From Candidatus Rifleibacteriota bacterium (GTDB taxonomy: Bacteria; Muiribacteriota; UBA6191; JACPRK01; JACQZM01), in the NCBI GenBank assembly GCA_016213885.1, contig JACQZM010000345.1, positions 1 to 38,962 on the forward strand: DNA of 38,962 nt, given 5' to 3'. Both the position numbers and the translations under genes were made by a program. The notes beneath the pieces were generated by a model that saw only the letters and a program-made list of their open reading frames with translations, ran no database searches and was not told the DNA's origin. Shown piece by piece: positions 15,580 through 25,876 of the stretch (position 1 is the first letter of the stretch; each line of letters begins with the position of its first letter).

Positions 15580-16380
15580 ATGAGAATCGTGTCGTTTTCT
15601 GTCACTCTGGCCCTCGTGCTGCTCTCCATCCCGGTCGTGGCCCACGCCGGCTTCGATCAGATCAGCCCACCCGAAGGCTACCAGGGGATCGAGTTCAAGC
15701 ATCTGGTGATGAACGGCGCCGGTCAGTTCGTCGCCGTGTCCGGTTCCCAGGTCTTCGTCGGCAACGCCAAGGAGGGCACGATCTCCAAGGTGCTCGCCAA
15801 CGACCGGCTCGGGTTCGTCGTCCAGGACGGGGCGACCCAGATGGTCGACAACAAGACCCTGCGGCTCGACCTGGACGTTCTCGGCACCCGGGTCGCCATC
15901 AACGAGGCCGGCGACTACATCGTGGCCTCTCACACCACCCTGTTCATCGGAAAGGCCGCCGGAGGCGAGCCGAGGAAGGTGTTCGAAGATTCGAAGAGCA
16001 TGTTCCTCCAGGTTGCGATCAACAACGCCGGGCACTACGCGGCGATCTCCAGACGCTGCCTCGTCGTGGGCGCCGTGGCCGACGCCACCGCGGTTCGCCT
16101 GGTGGAGGACGCCCCGGCCACGTTCATCGGCTACACCATCGACGGTATCAACGGGAACTGGGGCGTCGAGGTCGGGGAGACCCACCTCGCAGTGAACCAG
16201 AACGGTCAGTTCGTCGCCACCACCGGCAGGGCGGTCTACGGCGGGAGCATCCCGACCCGGACTGTCCAGAAGATGTTCGAGGACTCGAAGACCAACTTTC
16301 GCCAGGTCCAGCTCGCACCGACCGGCGAGTTCGTCGTGGTCTCCGTGAAGAACGTCTTCAGAGGCAAGCTCGGCCAGTAG
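15580..16380 (+). CDS. Secreted beta-repeat protein of unknown function
   Basis: I chose ATG 15580 because GAGGAGG lies directly upstream (about 15569-15575) and the product then begins with a clean signal peptide (MRIVSFSVTLALVLLSIP, cut after AHA). The 242-residue mature part is built of repeated beta segments of the form 'AINxAGxYxxxS..LFxG': FVAVSGSQVFVGNA, YIVASHTTLFIGKA, YAAISRRCLVVGAV, FVATTGRAVYGGS and FVVVSVKNVFRGK, about 45-60 residues apart. Paired KVFEDSKSMFLQV and KMFEDSKTNFRQV confirm internal duplication. The spacing suggests a small beta-propeller or solenoid. No catalytic motif or known domain was recognised. Confidence 0.8.
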   Translation: MRIVSFSVTLALVLLSIPVVAHAGFDQISPPEGYQGIEFKHLVMNGAGQFVAVSGSQVFVGNAKEGTISKVLANDRLGFVVQDGATQMVDNKTLRLDLDVLGTRVAINEAGDYIVASHTTLFIGKAAGGEPRKVFEDSKSMFLQVAINNAGHYAAISRRCLVVGAVADATAVRLVEDAPATFIGYTIDGINGNWGVEVGETHLAVNQNGQFVATTGRAVYGGSIPTRTVQKMFEDSKTNFRQVQLAPTGEFVVVSVKNVFRGKLGQ

Positions 16381-16393
16381 CTCGTCGACGGCG

Positions 16394-16633
16394 TCAGTGG
16401 TGGTGGGAGCAGGAGCCGCACGACCCGGAGGCGCAGGAGCCGCAGCCGGAGCCGGCCACGGCGTGACTGGCCCCGTCGCTCGAGGTGGAGCGGGCCGAGA
16501 ACAGGCTGACCTTGCGATGCGTCCGGGTGGAACCGCACTCCGGGCAGGCCGCCGGTTCGTCTCGCCTGGAGACCGGGATCAGAAGGTCGAAGGGCTTGTT
16601 GCAGGCCGTGCAGTCGTACTCGTAGATCGGCAT
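16394..16633 (-). CDS. FmdB-family zinc ribbon protein
   Basis: This 79-residue protein begins MPIYEYDCTAC, the FmdB/CxxC_CxxC_SSSS signature. The zinc ribbon uses C8, C11, C30 and C33 (CPEC). The tail is Ser/Gly/Cys-rich and ends in three histidines (CGSCASGSCGSCSHHH), a common ending in this family that may bind extra metal. AAGGAG lies nine bases upstream of the start. The original FmdB was linked to amide catabolism regulation, but most family members have no proven role. It is convergent with the secreted repeat protein, with only 13 bases between stops. Confidence 0.9.
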   Translation of the reverse strand: MPIYEYDCTACNKPFDLLIPVSRRDEPAACPECGSTRTHRKVSLFSARSTSSDGASHAVAGSGCGSCASGSCGSCSHHH

Positions 16634-16705
16634 GGTGTCGGGCTCCTTGCTCGAACCGGATTGTAGCGCGGACGCCCGCGGGGGGGCAACTGTCTGCCGG
16701 ATCGG

Positions 16706-19700
16706 TCATCGACGACCCCGGACGCCGGGGCGCCAGGTCCGGGCCCGGGCCAGCGACCAGGTCGATTCCCCGGAGGCCCTTTTCACGGCGAAGCACTGGA
16801 TGCCCGACCGGCCGACCGCGACGAACCGCGGCTCGCCGTCCTGGATGTCCAGCGCTATCGGCGGGTGAACCGCCGGCCATGCCGGCGACCACCACGTCGC
16901 CATCGCCCCGTCTCCCCCTCCCAGCGCCACGATACGGCCGTCGGCGCCGGGGTAGAGGATCTCCCGGGGCCCGTGCCGGTCCGACGGCAGCGCGAGCGCT
17001 GCCGCCACCGGTCGTGACGGGAGCGGACCGGACCACACGGGCGAGCCGGTGGCCCCGTCGACCAGCGAGATCGTGGCGGTCGACAGGAGCGCCAGCCTCA
17101 CGGACCGGTCGGCCTGGCCCGGTGGGACCGGGGTCAAGAACAGCGCCTCCGCCAGCGGCGCCGAGGGCGCGACCGGCGCGCCGGTGCGGCCCGAGTGGAC
17201 CGCCACGGGGCGAGAGCCCCTGCGGACCAGCAGATCGGCCTGGCCGTCCCGGTCGACGTCGGTCAGCGGCTCGAGCCGATCGACGCCCGTCGAGGCCCGG
17301 GCTCTCCAGAGCGGCGGCGCCGGGAACCCCTCGCGGCAGGGCAGGGCGACGATCTCCCCGCCGTTCAAGACCACCAGGGTCGACGATCCGTGAGCTCCCT
17401 CCAGCACCGCCAGATCGAGAACCGGTCCGATCCGGGAACGCGGCGCCGCAAGATCGTGGCCCGTGGCCCCGTCGCAGAGCGCCAGGCCGCCGGGACCCCC
17501 GAGCGCCGCGATGAACCCGCCTTGCGACGGCGCGGCCCAGACCGTCGCGCAGAGCTCCGGGCTCACCGTCTTCCGGCTCCAGAGCGTCCGCCCTCCCCAG
17601 TCCGACGCCACGGCTCCACCCGGACCGGTCACCACCGTCAGCGGTCCGTCCGGCGTCGCCAGCACGGCCAGGCCGGTGGGATTGGCCACCTCGCTGCGGG
17701 TCAGCCGGGTTCCAGCGCCCGTGAGACCGTCGACCCGGAAGAGGTCGCCCGCCTTGGTGAGACAGACCAGCCAGCGCTCCCGGCGCACCACGACCGCGCG
17801 AATCGCGACCAGATCGTGGGGCAACAACAGCGACCAGCGCTCCCAGCCGGGCGCGGGGCTGAGGGCGAACAGATGATCGGAGCTCCCCACGACCAGGTCT
17901 TCCACGCCATCGCCATCCAGGTCCCCCAGGGCCGGCGTCGTCTTCAGGGCACTCTGCCCTCCCGGCTGCGCCGCGAACAGGGTCTGCCCGTCCCGCCCCG
18001 ACAGCCCGGTCAGCCCCTGGGCCAGCGTCGAGATCACGATGTCGGGCACGCCGTCGCCGTCCAGTTCCGACACGGCCGGAGCGGTGCCGGCGGTGACGGC
18101 GCAGCGCCGACTCCACAGGGTCTGACCCGCCGAAAGGTCCAGGGCATGGACGTACTGATCGTCCGTGGCGACGACGAGGCCGGGCCTCCGGTCCGGCGTC
18201 GACCAGGCTCCGCCCGGGGCGAGGATCGCCGCCCTGAGCTCCCGCCGCCAGAGCGGCCGGCCCGATCTTCCCTGGTGCGCCGTCACGGCCCCGGCGCGGG
18301 AGAACGTCACCACCACCGCTCCTGAAGCCGCGGTGGGCACGACCAGCGGCTGCACCGCGATCGGGGAGCCTGTCCTGATCCTCCAGAGCGACCGCCCGTC
18401 GAGACAGGAGAACGCCGCCACGTCCCCCTGGACCGTCGCCACCACCACCTCCGCCGCGCCGTCGCCGTCGAGGTCGCCGACCGTCGGCGAGCTGACCCGA
18501 TCGGTCCCCGTGGCGGTGCGCCAGGCCGTCGATCCGGACCGTCCGTCCAGGGCCACCAGTTCGCCGATCTCGGTCGTGACGAGCACGATCGGCTGGCCCG
18601 CGTCACCACCCGCCCGGATCGCGGGGCTGGTCGTCGTCCGGTTCGGGTGGGAGACCCTGAAGAGTCGACGGCCGTCCCTGCCGGACAGCGCCACGGTAGC
18701 GCCGTGAGCGTTCATGACCACGTCCGGCACGCCGTCGGAGTCCAGATCGCCGGAGGCCAGCCCCGACACGGCCGAGGGATCGGTGGGGCGGCCCGCGGTC
18801 GGCTCCCCAGGATTCCCCGCTGAAGTCGCGCTCGGGGCGCGACTCGGATCCGGCGAGGCGCCGGATCTTGGCTCCAGCGCAACCCGCCAGAGCACCCGGG
18901 AGCGGGTCGGAGCGAACGCCACGACCTCGTCGCCGGCGTCGCACGCCACGATCTCTTGCCTCCCGTCTCCATCGAGGTCCACCGGCAGCGCGTAGGAGCC
19001 GGAACGCGACCGGGCGGGGAACCGACAGAGCAGGGGAAGCTCCGCGGGGTTGGCGGTGACCATGGAGGCGATCCCGCGGACGATCCGGACCGGCACCCGC
19101 CGGACGAACGAGTCGGCCCTCGTGAAGGTGAGCCTGTACGGGCCGCTGGTCAGCTCCGGGGGAGGGATCACCGGCAGCGAGTAGGTCCGGGTGGTCTGGG
19201 CCGACGGCTCGTGGATCGTCATCTGCACGCCCCCGCCCGTCGGCTCGGCCCGGAGAGACCCGCTGTCCCGGACCAGCAACCCGTGGTACCGCTGGAGCAC
19301 CCGGTTGCCCACCACGTTCACCGGCGAGAGCGTCGCGGGCACATGGCCGGGGTGGGAGAACTCGATCGAGTAGCCCGTGCCCTCCTGCACGACCACGAAG
19401 GTGGTGGTGCGCGTGGCCAGCACCGCGCGGCGCTGGGCGTCGATGATCGTGACCGTCGCGCCGCCGGGGGTGGAGCTCAGGGCGAGGATCCCCTCCCGGC
19501 TCACCAGCGGGAGGGTGTACCTGGAGGTGCTCCTGGGACCGATCCAGATCGGGGCGTTGAAGTCGTGGTAACCGTCCAGCGCGAGCGTCATCCTGTGAGA
19601 CCCCGCCGGGAGCTCCTTGACCAGCGGCGTCGTGGCCCGGAGAACCTCTCCGATCGTCACCGTCGCCCCGTTGGGCACCGTCTCGAGGACCAGCAGACCC

Positions 19701-21358
19701 GGGCGGGTGATCCAGTACAGATAGAATCCCAGCGCCGCCACGAGGAAGAGCGCCGCCGGTATCACCATGGTCTTGTGCCTGACCGTCCATTTCCAGAGGA
19801 GCTCCAGCGGGCCGTACCGGACCGCCGTCAGCACCCCGCCCTCGAGGAACCGGCGCACGTCCGCGGCCAGCTCCTGGACCGTGGCGTAGCGGCCCTCTTT
19901 TGCGGGGGCCAGGCACTTCAACACCAGCTGCTCCATCTCGCGGGGGACCGTCTTCCCCTCCACGCGCCTCGACGGCGGCAGCACCTCTCCGTCCTGCGCC
20001 TTCAGCAGCACCTCCCGGGCCGTGGGACCCTCGAACGGTGCGTGGCCGGTGAGGATCTCGTAGAGGATCGCCCCCAGCGAATAGACGTCGCTCCTCGGGT
20101 CCAGCCCCCCCACGTCGCCCCGGGCCTGTTCCGGAGACATGTACGATGGGGTACCGAGGACGTAGCCCTCCTGGGTCACCGCCGGAGACTGCTGCAGCTG
20201 GCGGTCGTCGGCCGTGGGGGAGGCCCGGCGATCTTGCGATCCCAGGACCTTGGCCAGCCCCCAGTCCATCACGAGCACCTCGCCGTAGCTTCCGATCATC
20301 ACGTTGGCGGGCTTCAGATCCCGGTGGAGAATGCCCCGGCTGTGAGCGAAGGCGACGGCGTCGCAGACCTTGAGGAACACGTCGAGAAACGCCCGGAGCG
20401 TCCAGCCCGTTCCGCCCGGCGACGCCGGCCCCGGGCGGCCGCTCCACACGGCCTCCAGGATCTCCTGGAGCGACCACCCCCGGACCAGCTTCATGGCGAA
20501 GCACGGACCGGCGATCCTGTCGATCACCACACCCATCCCGGCCAGGGGGACCGTCGACTCCGGAGCCGGAGCCGGGCCGGCTCCGGGTCGGTCCGGGCTC
20601 TCCGGCGTCGCCGGAGGGCCGGGTCGTGGATGCTCCAGCACCGTGCCTCCGGGGCCAACGGCGGGGGCCGCCGTCGAGCGAGATTCCATGCTGGAACGCA
20701 TCCCGACCTCGGGAGCCTCGACAGGCGCCGCGCCGTCCGGGCCGAAGACCAGCTCGTGGACCGGCACGATGTTCGGGTGCTCCAGCTGGCCCATCACCCG
20801 GGCCTCCAGGATGAACCGCTCCCGGTCATCCGGGTCCGTGCTGGTCTCCCGGAGGACCTTCAGCGCCACGGCCCTCCGGACCCTGGTGTCGAACGCCCTC
20901 AGGACGATTCCCATGCCGCCTGAGCCGAGCCTCGACTCGAGCTCGTAGGGACCCCAGCGCTGGCGCGATCGATCGGTCGACTCCACCGGCGGGGGCTCCG
21001 GCGGCGCCGCCGGCTGGTCCTTCGGACTCTCCAGGAGCCACCGGGCGAACGGATCGAGCTCGATGTGGTCCGGTACCGGCACCAGCCGGTCCGCGCAGAT
21101 CGGGCACGGCATCGAGGGCCTCGCCGGGCCCAGCCGCACGAACCGGACGTCGCAGCAGCAGCAGTGCAACGCCTCCCGGGGTTGAGGCGCCCCCCGGAGC
21201 GAGAGCTGGTGGGCGTTGATGAGGCCGCTCTCCACCAGAGCGGCCCCCAGCGCCGATGTCGACGCCGCTCCCGGGGCGTCGGGGACCAGCCGGACGATCC
21301 GGAGGAACTCCTCGCCACGGGCCACTCCGACCACAACGAAGACCGGATCGGTGGACAT
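16706..21358 (-). CDS. Giant membrane Ser/Thr kinase with PEGA-like and FG-GAP/beta-propeller ectodomain
   Basis: The 1550-residue protein has distinct parts. Residues 1-110 include a Cys-rich knuckle (CCCCD at 66-70, CPIC at 85-88). The kinase domain (about 136-508) has GSGGMG (145-150), catalytic K167, HRDLKPANVM (345-354) and DWG instead of DFG (365-367), with a roughly 75-residue Pro-rich insert (about 207-280) in the N-lobe. A transmembrane helix lies near 530-550. Outside are PEGA-like sandwich repeats (LLVLETVPNGATVTIGEV and a second at ILALSSTPGGATVTI). A large beta-propeller region follows, with at least six calcium-type DxDxDG loops (DLDGDG, DLDSDG, DVDRDG). It probably senses an extracellular ligand and phosphorylates cytoplasmic proteins. 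An about 50-base repeat lies inside the coding sequence (18822-18869). Confidence 0.9.
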   Translation of the reverse strand: MSTDPVFVVVGVARGEEFLRIVRLVPDAPGAASTSALGAALVESGLINAHQLSLRGAPQPREALHCCCCDVRFVRLGPARPSMPCPICADRLVPVPDHIELDPFARWLLESPKDQPAAPPEPPPVESTDRSRQRWGPYELESRLGSGGMGIVLRAFDTRVRRAVALKVLRETSTDPDDRERFILEARVMGQLEHPNIVPVHELVFGPDGAAPVEAPEVGMRSSMESRSTAAPAVGPGGTVLEHPRPGPPATPESPDRPGAGPAPAPESTVPLAGMGVVIDRIAGPCFAMKLVRGWSLQEILEAVWSGRPGPASPGGTGWTLRAFLDVFLKVCDAVAFAHSRGILHRDLKPANVMIGSYGEVLVMDWGLAKVLGSQDRRASPTADDRQLQQSPAVTQEGYVLGTPSYMSPEQARGDVGGLDPRSDVYSLGAILYEILTGHAPFEGPTAREVLLKAQDGEVLPPSRRVEGKTVPREMEQLVLKCLAPAKEGRYATVQELAADVRRFLEGGVLTAVRYGPLELLWKWTVRHKTMVIPAALFLVAALGFYLYWITRPGLLVLETVPNGATVTIGEVLRATTPLVKELPAGSHRMTLALDGYHDFNAPIWIGPRSTSRYTLPLVSREGILALSSTPGGATVTIIDAQRRAVLATRTTTFVVVQEGTGYSIEFSHPGHVPATLSPVNVVGNRVLQRYHGLLVRDSGSLRAEPTGGGVQMTIHEPSAQTTRTYSLPVIPPPELTSGPYRLTFTRADSFVRRVPVRIVRGIASMVTANPAELPLLCRFPARSRSGSYALPVDLDGDGRQEIVACDAGDEVVAFAPTRSRVLWRVALEPRSGASPDPSRAPSATSAGNPGEPTAGRPTDPSAVSGLASGDLDSDGVPDVVMNAHGATVALSGRDGRRLFRVSHPNRTTTSPAIRAGGDAGQPIVLVTTEIGELVALDGRSGSTAWRTATGTDRVSSPTVGDLDGDGAAEVVVATVQGDVAAFSCLDGRSLWRIRTGSPIAVQPLVVPTAASGAVVVTFSRAGAVTAHQGRSGRPLWRRELRAAILAPGGAWSTPDRRPGLVVATDDQYVHALDLSAGQTLWSRRCAVTAGTAPAVSELDGDGVPDIVISTLAQGLTGLSGRDGQTLFAAQPGGQSALKTTPALGDLDGDGVEDLVVGSSDHLFALSPAPGWERWSLLLPHDLVAIRAVVVRRERWLVCLTKAGDLFRVDGLTGAGTRLTRSEVANPTGLAVLATPDGPLTVVTGPGGAVASDWGGRTLWSRKTVSPELCATVWAAPSQGGFIAALGGPGGLALCDGATGHDLAAPRSRIGPVLDLAVLEGAHGSSTLVVLNGGEIVALPCREGFPAPPLWRARASTGVDRLEPLTDVDRDGQADLLVRRGSRPVAVHSGRTGAPVAPSAPLAEALFLTPVPPGQADRSVRLALLSTATISLVDGATGSPVWSGPLPSRPVAAALALPSDRHGPREILYPGADGRIVALGGGDGAMATWWSPAWPAVHPPIALDIQDGEPRFVAVGRSGIQCFAVKRASGESTWSLARARTWRPGVRGRR
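18822..18869 (-). repeat. Repeat copy embedded in the kinase coding sequence
   Basis: On the minus strand this 48-base segment matches 25702-25752 at about 46 of 50 aligned positions, including the palindromic core CCGGCGCCTCGCCGG. It is read as part of a Ser/Pro/Ala linker (ASPDPSRAPSATSAG) between two propeller blades and does not break the frame. Confidence 0.7.
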
Positions 21359-21386
21359 CAGACGCTGGCTCCCGCCGTGGACGGGA

Positions 21387-21813
21387 TCACCACTGGACGG
21401 TGAAGAGGACCACCCCGCCCCACCGGATCTCGCCCTTCTGGCCCCGGATCACGGGCCCCACGCCGGCCGGCGTCCCGGTGAAGACGAGGTCGCCGGGGCA
21501 GAGCGGGAAGAACGTGCTGGCGTACGCCACGCACTCCGCCGGGGAGAGCGTCATCCCGGAGGCATGGCCCCGCTGACGGGAAGCCCCGTCGATGAGCAGC
21601 TCGAACTGGGCCTCGAGCTGCCCCGGGAGCCTGTCGCTCTCGAACCACGGCCCGACGATCGCCGAGGAGGGGAACACCGGTCTCCCCCGCGGCCCCGACC
21701 CGGGTCGCCGCGCTGGGTGGCTTCAGAAACAGCACCGGCTTCTCCGGTACGGCGGCGCCCAGCTCGGCGGCGTGGCCGCGGGAGTTCTTTCCCAGGCAGA
21801 CGATCTTGTCCAT
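21387..21813 (-). pseudogene. Collapsed fumarylacetoacetate hydrolase-family gene
   Basis: From ATG 21813 (GGAG seven bases upstream) the product begins MDKIVCLGKNSRGHAAELG and LFLKPPSA, the exact N-terminus of FAHD1-type hydrolases. The frame then loses sense, and the C-terminal part resumes in another frame as FPSSAIVGPWF, LLIDGASRQRGHASGMT, and FPLCPGDLVFTGTPAGVGPV, also diagnostic of the family (pieces quoted separately). About 85 residues between these blocks are missing, including the metal-binding Glu/Asp cluster of the catalytic core. So a central deletion plus a frame change has removed function; a single sequencing indel cannot explain it. Family members hydrolyse or decarboxylate oxoacids such as oxaloacetate. 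The stop lies 28 bases before the kinase start on the same strand. Confidence 0.8.
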
Positions 21814-21875
21814 CGATGAGCTCCCGTCGGAGTCGAAGTATCCCACCGCCGAGCGGCCCCGGGCAAGTCTCTCTT

Positions 21876-21907
21876 GTCCGCACCGCTGCACCACGGCCCG
21901 TGCGGAC
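21876..21907. promoter_or_regulatory. Perfect inverted repeat between divergent genes
   Basis: GTCCGCAC (21876-21883) and GTGCGGAC (21900-21907) form perfect 8-base arms around 16 bases. They sit directly upstream of a weak -10-like TATGCT (21912-21917) and of the small plus-strand gene starting at 21978. The arrangement suits an operator in a divergent promoter region; a leader hairpin is the alternative. Confidence 0.45.
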
Positions 21908-21977
21908 GACCTATGCTCGATCGGCCATCATGACGATGACGGCACGGAAGATCGGGCGCCGAAAGGAGGGAGCCGAG

Positions 21978-22145
21978 ATGGTGGTTTTCAACAAGGAGTT
22001 CGGCCCGGGTCTCCGGGACATCCTCTGGGGACCGGCAGAGCGCTCGGTCGGCGCGCCGGTCGCAGTGGCCGTACCGACGGCGAACGACGCGGTACCGGAC
22101 CCGGTAGCGAAGCCGACGGTGGACGATGAGGCCAGGGTCGGCTGA
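21978..22145 (+). CDS. 55-residue small protein, unknown
   Basis: The start at 21978 is supported by a near-perfect Shine-Dalgarno, AAAGGAGG (21962-21969), eight bases upstream. The product begins MVVFNKEFGPGLRDILWGP and then becomes Val/Ala/Pro-rich with an acidic end (VDDEARVG). It has no cysteine, no signal peptide and no transmembrane helix. I recognise no family. The N-terminal 20 residues are amphipathic and the rest likely disordered. It is divergent from the broken FAH gene and convergent with rubredoxin. An in-frame ATG 41 bases upstream would add 16 basic residues but lacks a comparable ribosome binding site. Confidence 0.55.
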   Translation: MVVFNKEFGPGLRDILWGPAERSVGAPVAVAVPTANDAVPDPVAKPTVDDEARVG

Positions 22146-22328
22146 ACGTTCCAGGGGGGTGACCGAGCGATCGGGTCCGAACGACGAATTGGAGAAAGAT
22201 GCACGTCAGACGCGGCCGGGGTACTGCCGGTTCTGGCCTCGCCCCCCCCTTTCGGATGAGAGGCGGGTTGCGCGGGGTGGGCGGTCTCCCCGGCCGCACG
22301 GCTTCCGGGTCGTCTCCCGGCGGCCCGG

Positions 22329-22490
22329 CTACTTGACCGGCTCGAAGAGCTCCTTGCCCACGCTGCATTCCGGACAGGTCCACGAGTCCGGGAGCTGGTC
22401 GAACGGCGTACCCGGAGGGATGTCGTTGTCCGGGTCACCCTTGGCCGGATCGTAGACGTAGTTGCACACGGTACAGACGTAGCTTGACAT
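22329..22490 (-). CDS. Rubredoxin
   Basis: This 53-residue protein has the two rubredoxin knuckles, CTVC (C6, C9) and CPEC (C39, C42), which hold a single iron. Between them lie [19 protein letters not shown] and LPDSW, the conserved core. GGAGGGAGAGG lies upstream of ATG 22490. Rubredoxins shuttle single electrons, often to oxygen- or peroxide-reducing enzymes in anaerobes. It follows the M49 peptidase gene by 54 bases on the same strand, though the pairing looks incidental. The 183-base gap to the convergent small gene holds only a G/C-rich stretch. Confidence 0.95.
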   Translation of the reverse strand: MSSYVCTVCNYVYDPAKGDPDNDIPPGTPFDQLPDSWTCPECSVGKELFEPVK

Positions 22491-22544
22491 CGTCGATCCT
22501 CTCCCTCCGGCCCGGGCCGGTCGCCAGCCGCGCGCCGGATCCGT

Positions 22545-24096
<1,552 letters not shown>

Positions 24097-24195
24097 CGTC
24101 CTCTCCTCAAGCGGTGGTTCGGAGTCCTGGGTTCAGCGGTGCCGGGTCCGGCGCGGGCCGTGGCGCCCCGGCCGGGAGGGCACAGCGAATCGCCG

Positions 24196-25590
24196 CTACG
24201 TGGTCGACTGGTCGATCTCGTCGTCCTCGTCGGCGAAGGTGGTGTCGCCCGCGGTTCTCTCCTTCTCGCGCTCGGCCTTCAGCGCCTTGGCCTGGGTGTA
24301 GTACTTGGTCATCCTGGGCTTGTCGTCCAGCTCCGCCGACACCTTGATGAGGCTCTTCAAGAGCGACGACGAGTTGGGGCGGATCGCCAGCGCCTGCTCC
24401 CACGCCTCCAGCGCCAGCTTCGGCTGCCCCTGCTTCAGCCACGTCTTGGCCAGCAGGTTCCAGGCCTTCAGGTGCTTGGCATCGGCCTTGAGCGTCAGGT
24501 CGAGCACCTTGCGCGCCAGGTCGTAGTGACCCCGGGTATAGTGGATCATCGCCAGGTTGTAGCTCGCCTTGGAGTACCTGGGGTCGATCCGGAACGCCTT
24601 CTCGAAGCAGTCCACGGCCTTGTCGTACTCCCGCTGCCGGGAGTAGATCTGGCCCATGGCGTGGGCGGTCTCGTGGTCTTTCGGGTCCCTCGTGAGAACC
24701 CGGTCGAACACCTCCAGGGCCCGATGCCCCAGGTTCAGGTCGATCAGGAGCTTGCCCAGCTTGCGCAGCAGAAAGAGGTCGGAAAGCTCCATCTCCACGG
24801 CCCTGACCGCGGACTCCCTCGCCTCGTCCGCCCTCCCCTCGGCCAGCAGCACCTCCGAGAGCGAGATGTGGGCCTGGGGCAGCTCCCGGTTGTGGTTGAG
24901 CAGGTCCTGGTAGGCCTTGATCGCCTCCTGGCGGCGTCCCAGCACGGCCAGCACGTCGGCGCGGTGCAACATCACGGCCTGCGACCTGGACGAGAGCTCC
25001 AGCGCCCGGTCCAGCGCCACCAGCGCCTGGGGGAAGTCTTTCTGCAGCTCCAGCACCAGCCCCATGGCCAGGTGCGCCTCCGATGACTTGGGGTACAGCT
25101 CGATCGCCCGGGCCACGCTGGCGTTGGCCTTCGCCTGGGCGCCCTTCTCCGCCTGCCCCTGGTCCATGTAGGCCACGCCCAGGTTCAGGTACGCCTCCTT
25201 GAGTTTCGGGTCCTCGTTGATCGCTGCCTGGTACTGGATGATCTCCCGGTCTTTCTCGCCCTTCTCGCCGTAGGTGACGCCCAGGTTCACCAACAGCGCC
25301 GCGTCGGTGCCGGACTGCTCGTGGGCCCGACGCAGCACGGTGAGCGCCTCTTCCAGCTTCTTGAGCGAGATCAACGCCGCCCCCAGATTGGAGGAGAGCG
25401 TCGACACCTCCGGGGCCATCTGATAGGCCTTCTGGAACGCGTCGAACGCCTTCTGATGCTGGCCCTTGTTGAACAGCTCGACGCCCAGGTTGGTCAGGTG
25501 GAGCGCCTCCTGGGAGCTCCCCGGACCGGCGGTCGAGGCATCGGGACGATGACCGGCGGCCGGGCGTCGCGGTGGGGACTTCTCTTTCAA
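24196..25590 (-). CDS. Cytoplasmic TPR-repeat protein
   Basis: I place the start at TTG 25590: GGAGG (25598-25602) lies seven bases upstream and a promoter begins at 25658, while the longer open frame reaches into the promoter and repeats. The resulting 464-residue protein opens with a short basic/Pro segment (LKEKSPPRRPAAG). It then has about eleven TPR units, for example LTNLGVELFNKGQHQKAFDAF, LNLGVAYMDQGQAEKGA, MGQIYSRQREYDKAVDCFEKA and NLLAKTWLKQGQPKLALEAW (each quoted in part). The C-terminus is acidic (FADEDDEIDQ). No signal peptide or enzyme domain is present. It probably acts as a scaffold. It is followed by the M49 peptidase and rubredoxin genes on the same strand. Confidence 0.85.
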   Translation of the reverse strand: MKEKSPPRRPAAGHRPDASTAGPGSSQEALHLTNLGVELFNKGQHQKAFDAFQKAYQMAPEVSTLSSNLGAALISLKKLEEALTVLRRAHEQSGTDAALLVNLGVTYGEKGEKDREIIQYQAAINEDPKLKEAYLNLGVAYMDQGQAEKGAQAKANASVARAIELYPKSSEAHLAMGLVLELQKDFPQALVALDRALELSSRSQAVMLHRADVLAVLGRRQEAIKAYQDLLNHNRELPQAHISLSEVLLAEGRADEARESAVRAVEMELSDLFLLRKLGKLLIDLNLGHRALEVFDRVLTRDPKDHETAHAMGQIYSRQREYDKAVDCFEKAFRIDPRYSKASYNLAMIHYTRGHYDLARKVLDLTLKADAKHLKAWNLLAKTWLKQGQPKLALEAWEQALAIRPNSSSLLKSLIKVSAELDDKPRMTKYYTQAKALKAEREKERTAGDTTFADEDDEIDQSTT

Positions 25591-25628
25591 GGGTGACCCT
25601 CCGGTGGAGGAAAGGACGGATCCAGACC

Positions 25629-25658
25629 AACATAGCATGATCCGGGACGTCGGCTCAA
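25629..25658 (-). promoter_or_regulatory. Sigma70-like promoter for the TPR gene
   Basis: On the minus strand TTGAGC (25653-25658) and TATGTT (25629-25634) are 18 bases apart. Transcription would begin near 25622, leaving a leader of about 30 bases that contains GGAGG before the TTG start at 25590. Confidence 0.55.
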
Positions 25659-25672
25659 CGCCACCCGTGGCA

Positions 25673-25732
25673 GACCCGGCGCCTCGCCGGATCCGAGTCG
25701 CAAGACCCGGCGCCTCGCCGGGTCCGAGTCGC
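25673..25732. repeat. Tandem pair of 29-base palindromic repeat units
   Basis: Two units, 25673-25701 and 25704-25732, differ at one position and each contains the near-palindrome CCGGCGCCTCGCCGG followed by TCCGAGTCGC. The same core recurs reversed at 18849-18864 and 28670-28688. Confidence 0.7.
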
Positions 25733-25742
25733 GCCCCCGAGC

Positions 25743-25847
25743 GCGACCTCAAACCGGATCCCCTCCTCTTCCCCCCCTTTTGGCCTGGATCCAGGTCGAC
25801 GCCTGATCGCCATCCGAGCGCCGCGGAGCAGGTGGAGGATCCTGGCG
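25743..25847. repeat. Dispersed intergenic repeat, copy B
   Basis: Partner of copy A at 15368-15477, with the shared blocks in the same order and orientation. It directly follows the tandem palindromic units. Together they fill most of the 307 bases between the M16 protease stop and the TPR start. Confidence 0.55.
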
Positions 25848-25876
25848 GTGCGCGATCCGGCGGTCGACGGACCGTG

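Noticed and set aside
24107..25633. Long minus-strand frames overlapping the TPR gene
   Set aside because: They lie within the TPR gene in other frames, are rich in Gly/Arg/Pro and lack TPR motifs, as expected for high-GC shadows.
25591..25752. Longer N-terminus for the TPR protein starting upstream
   Set aside because: It would run through a promoter and repeat units and encode Gly/Arg/Pro-rich sequence; the TTG at 25590 has GGAGG at seven bases.
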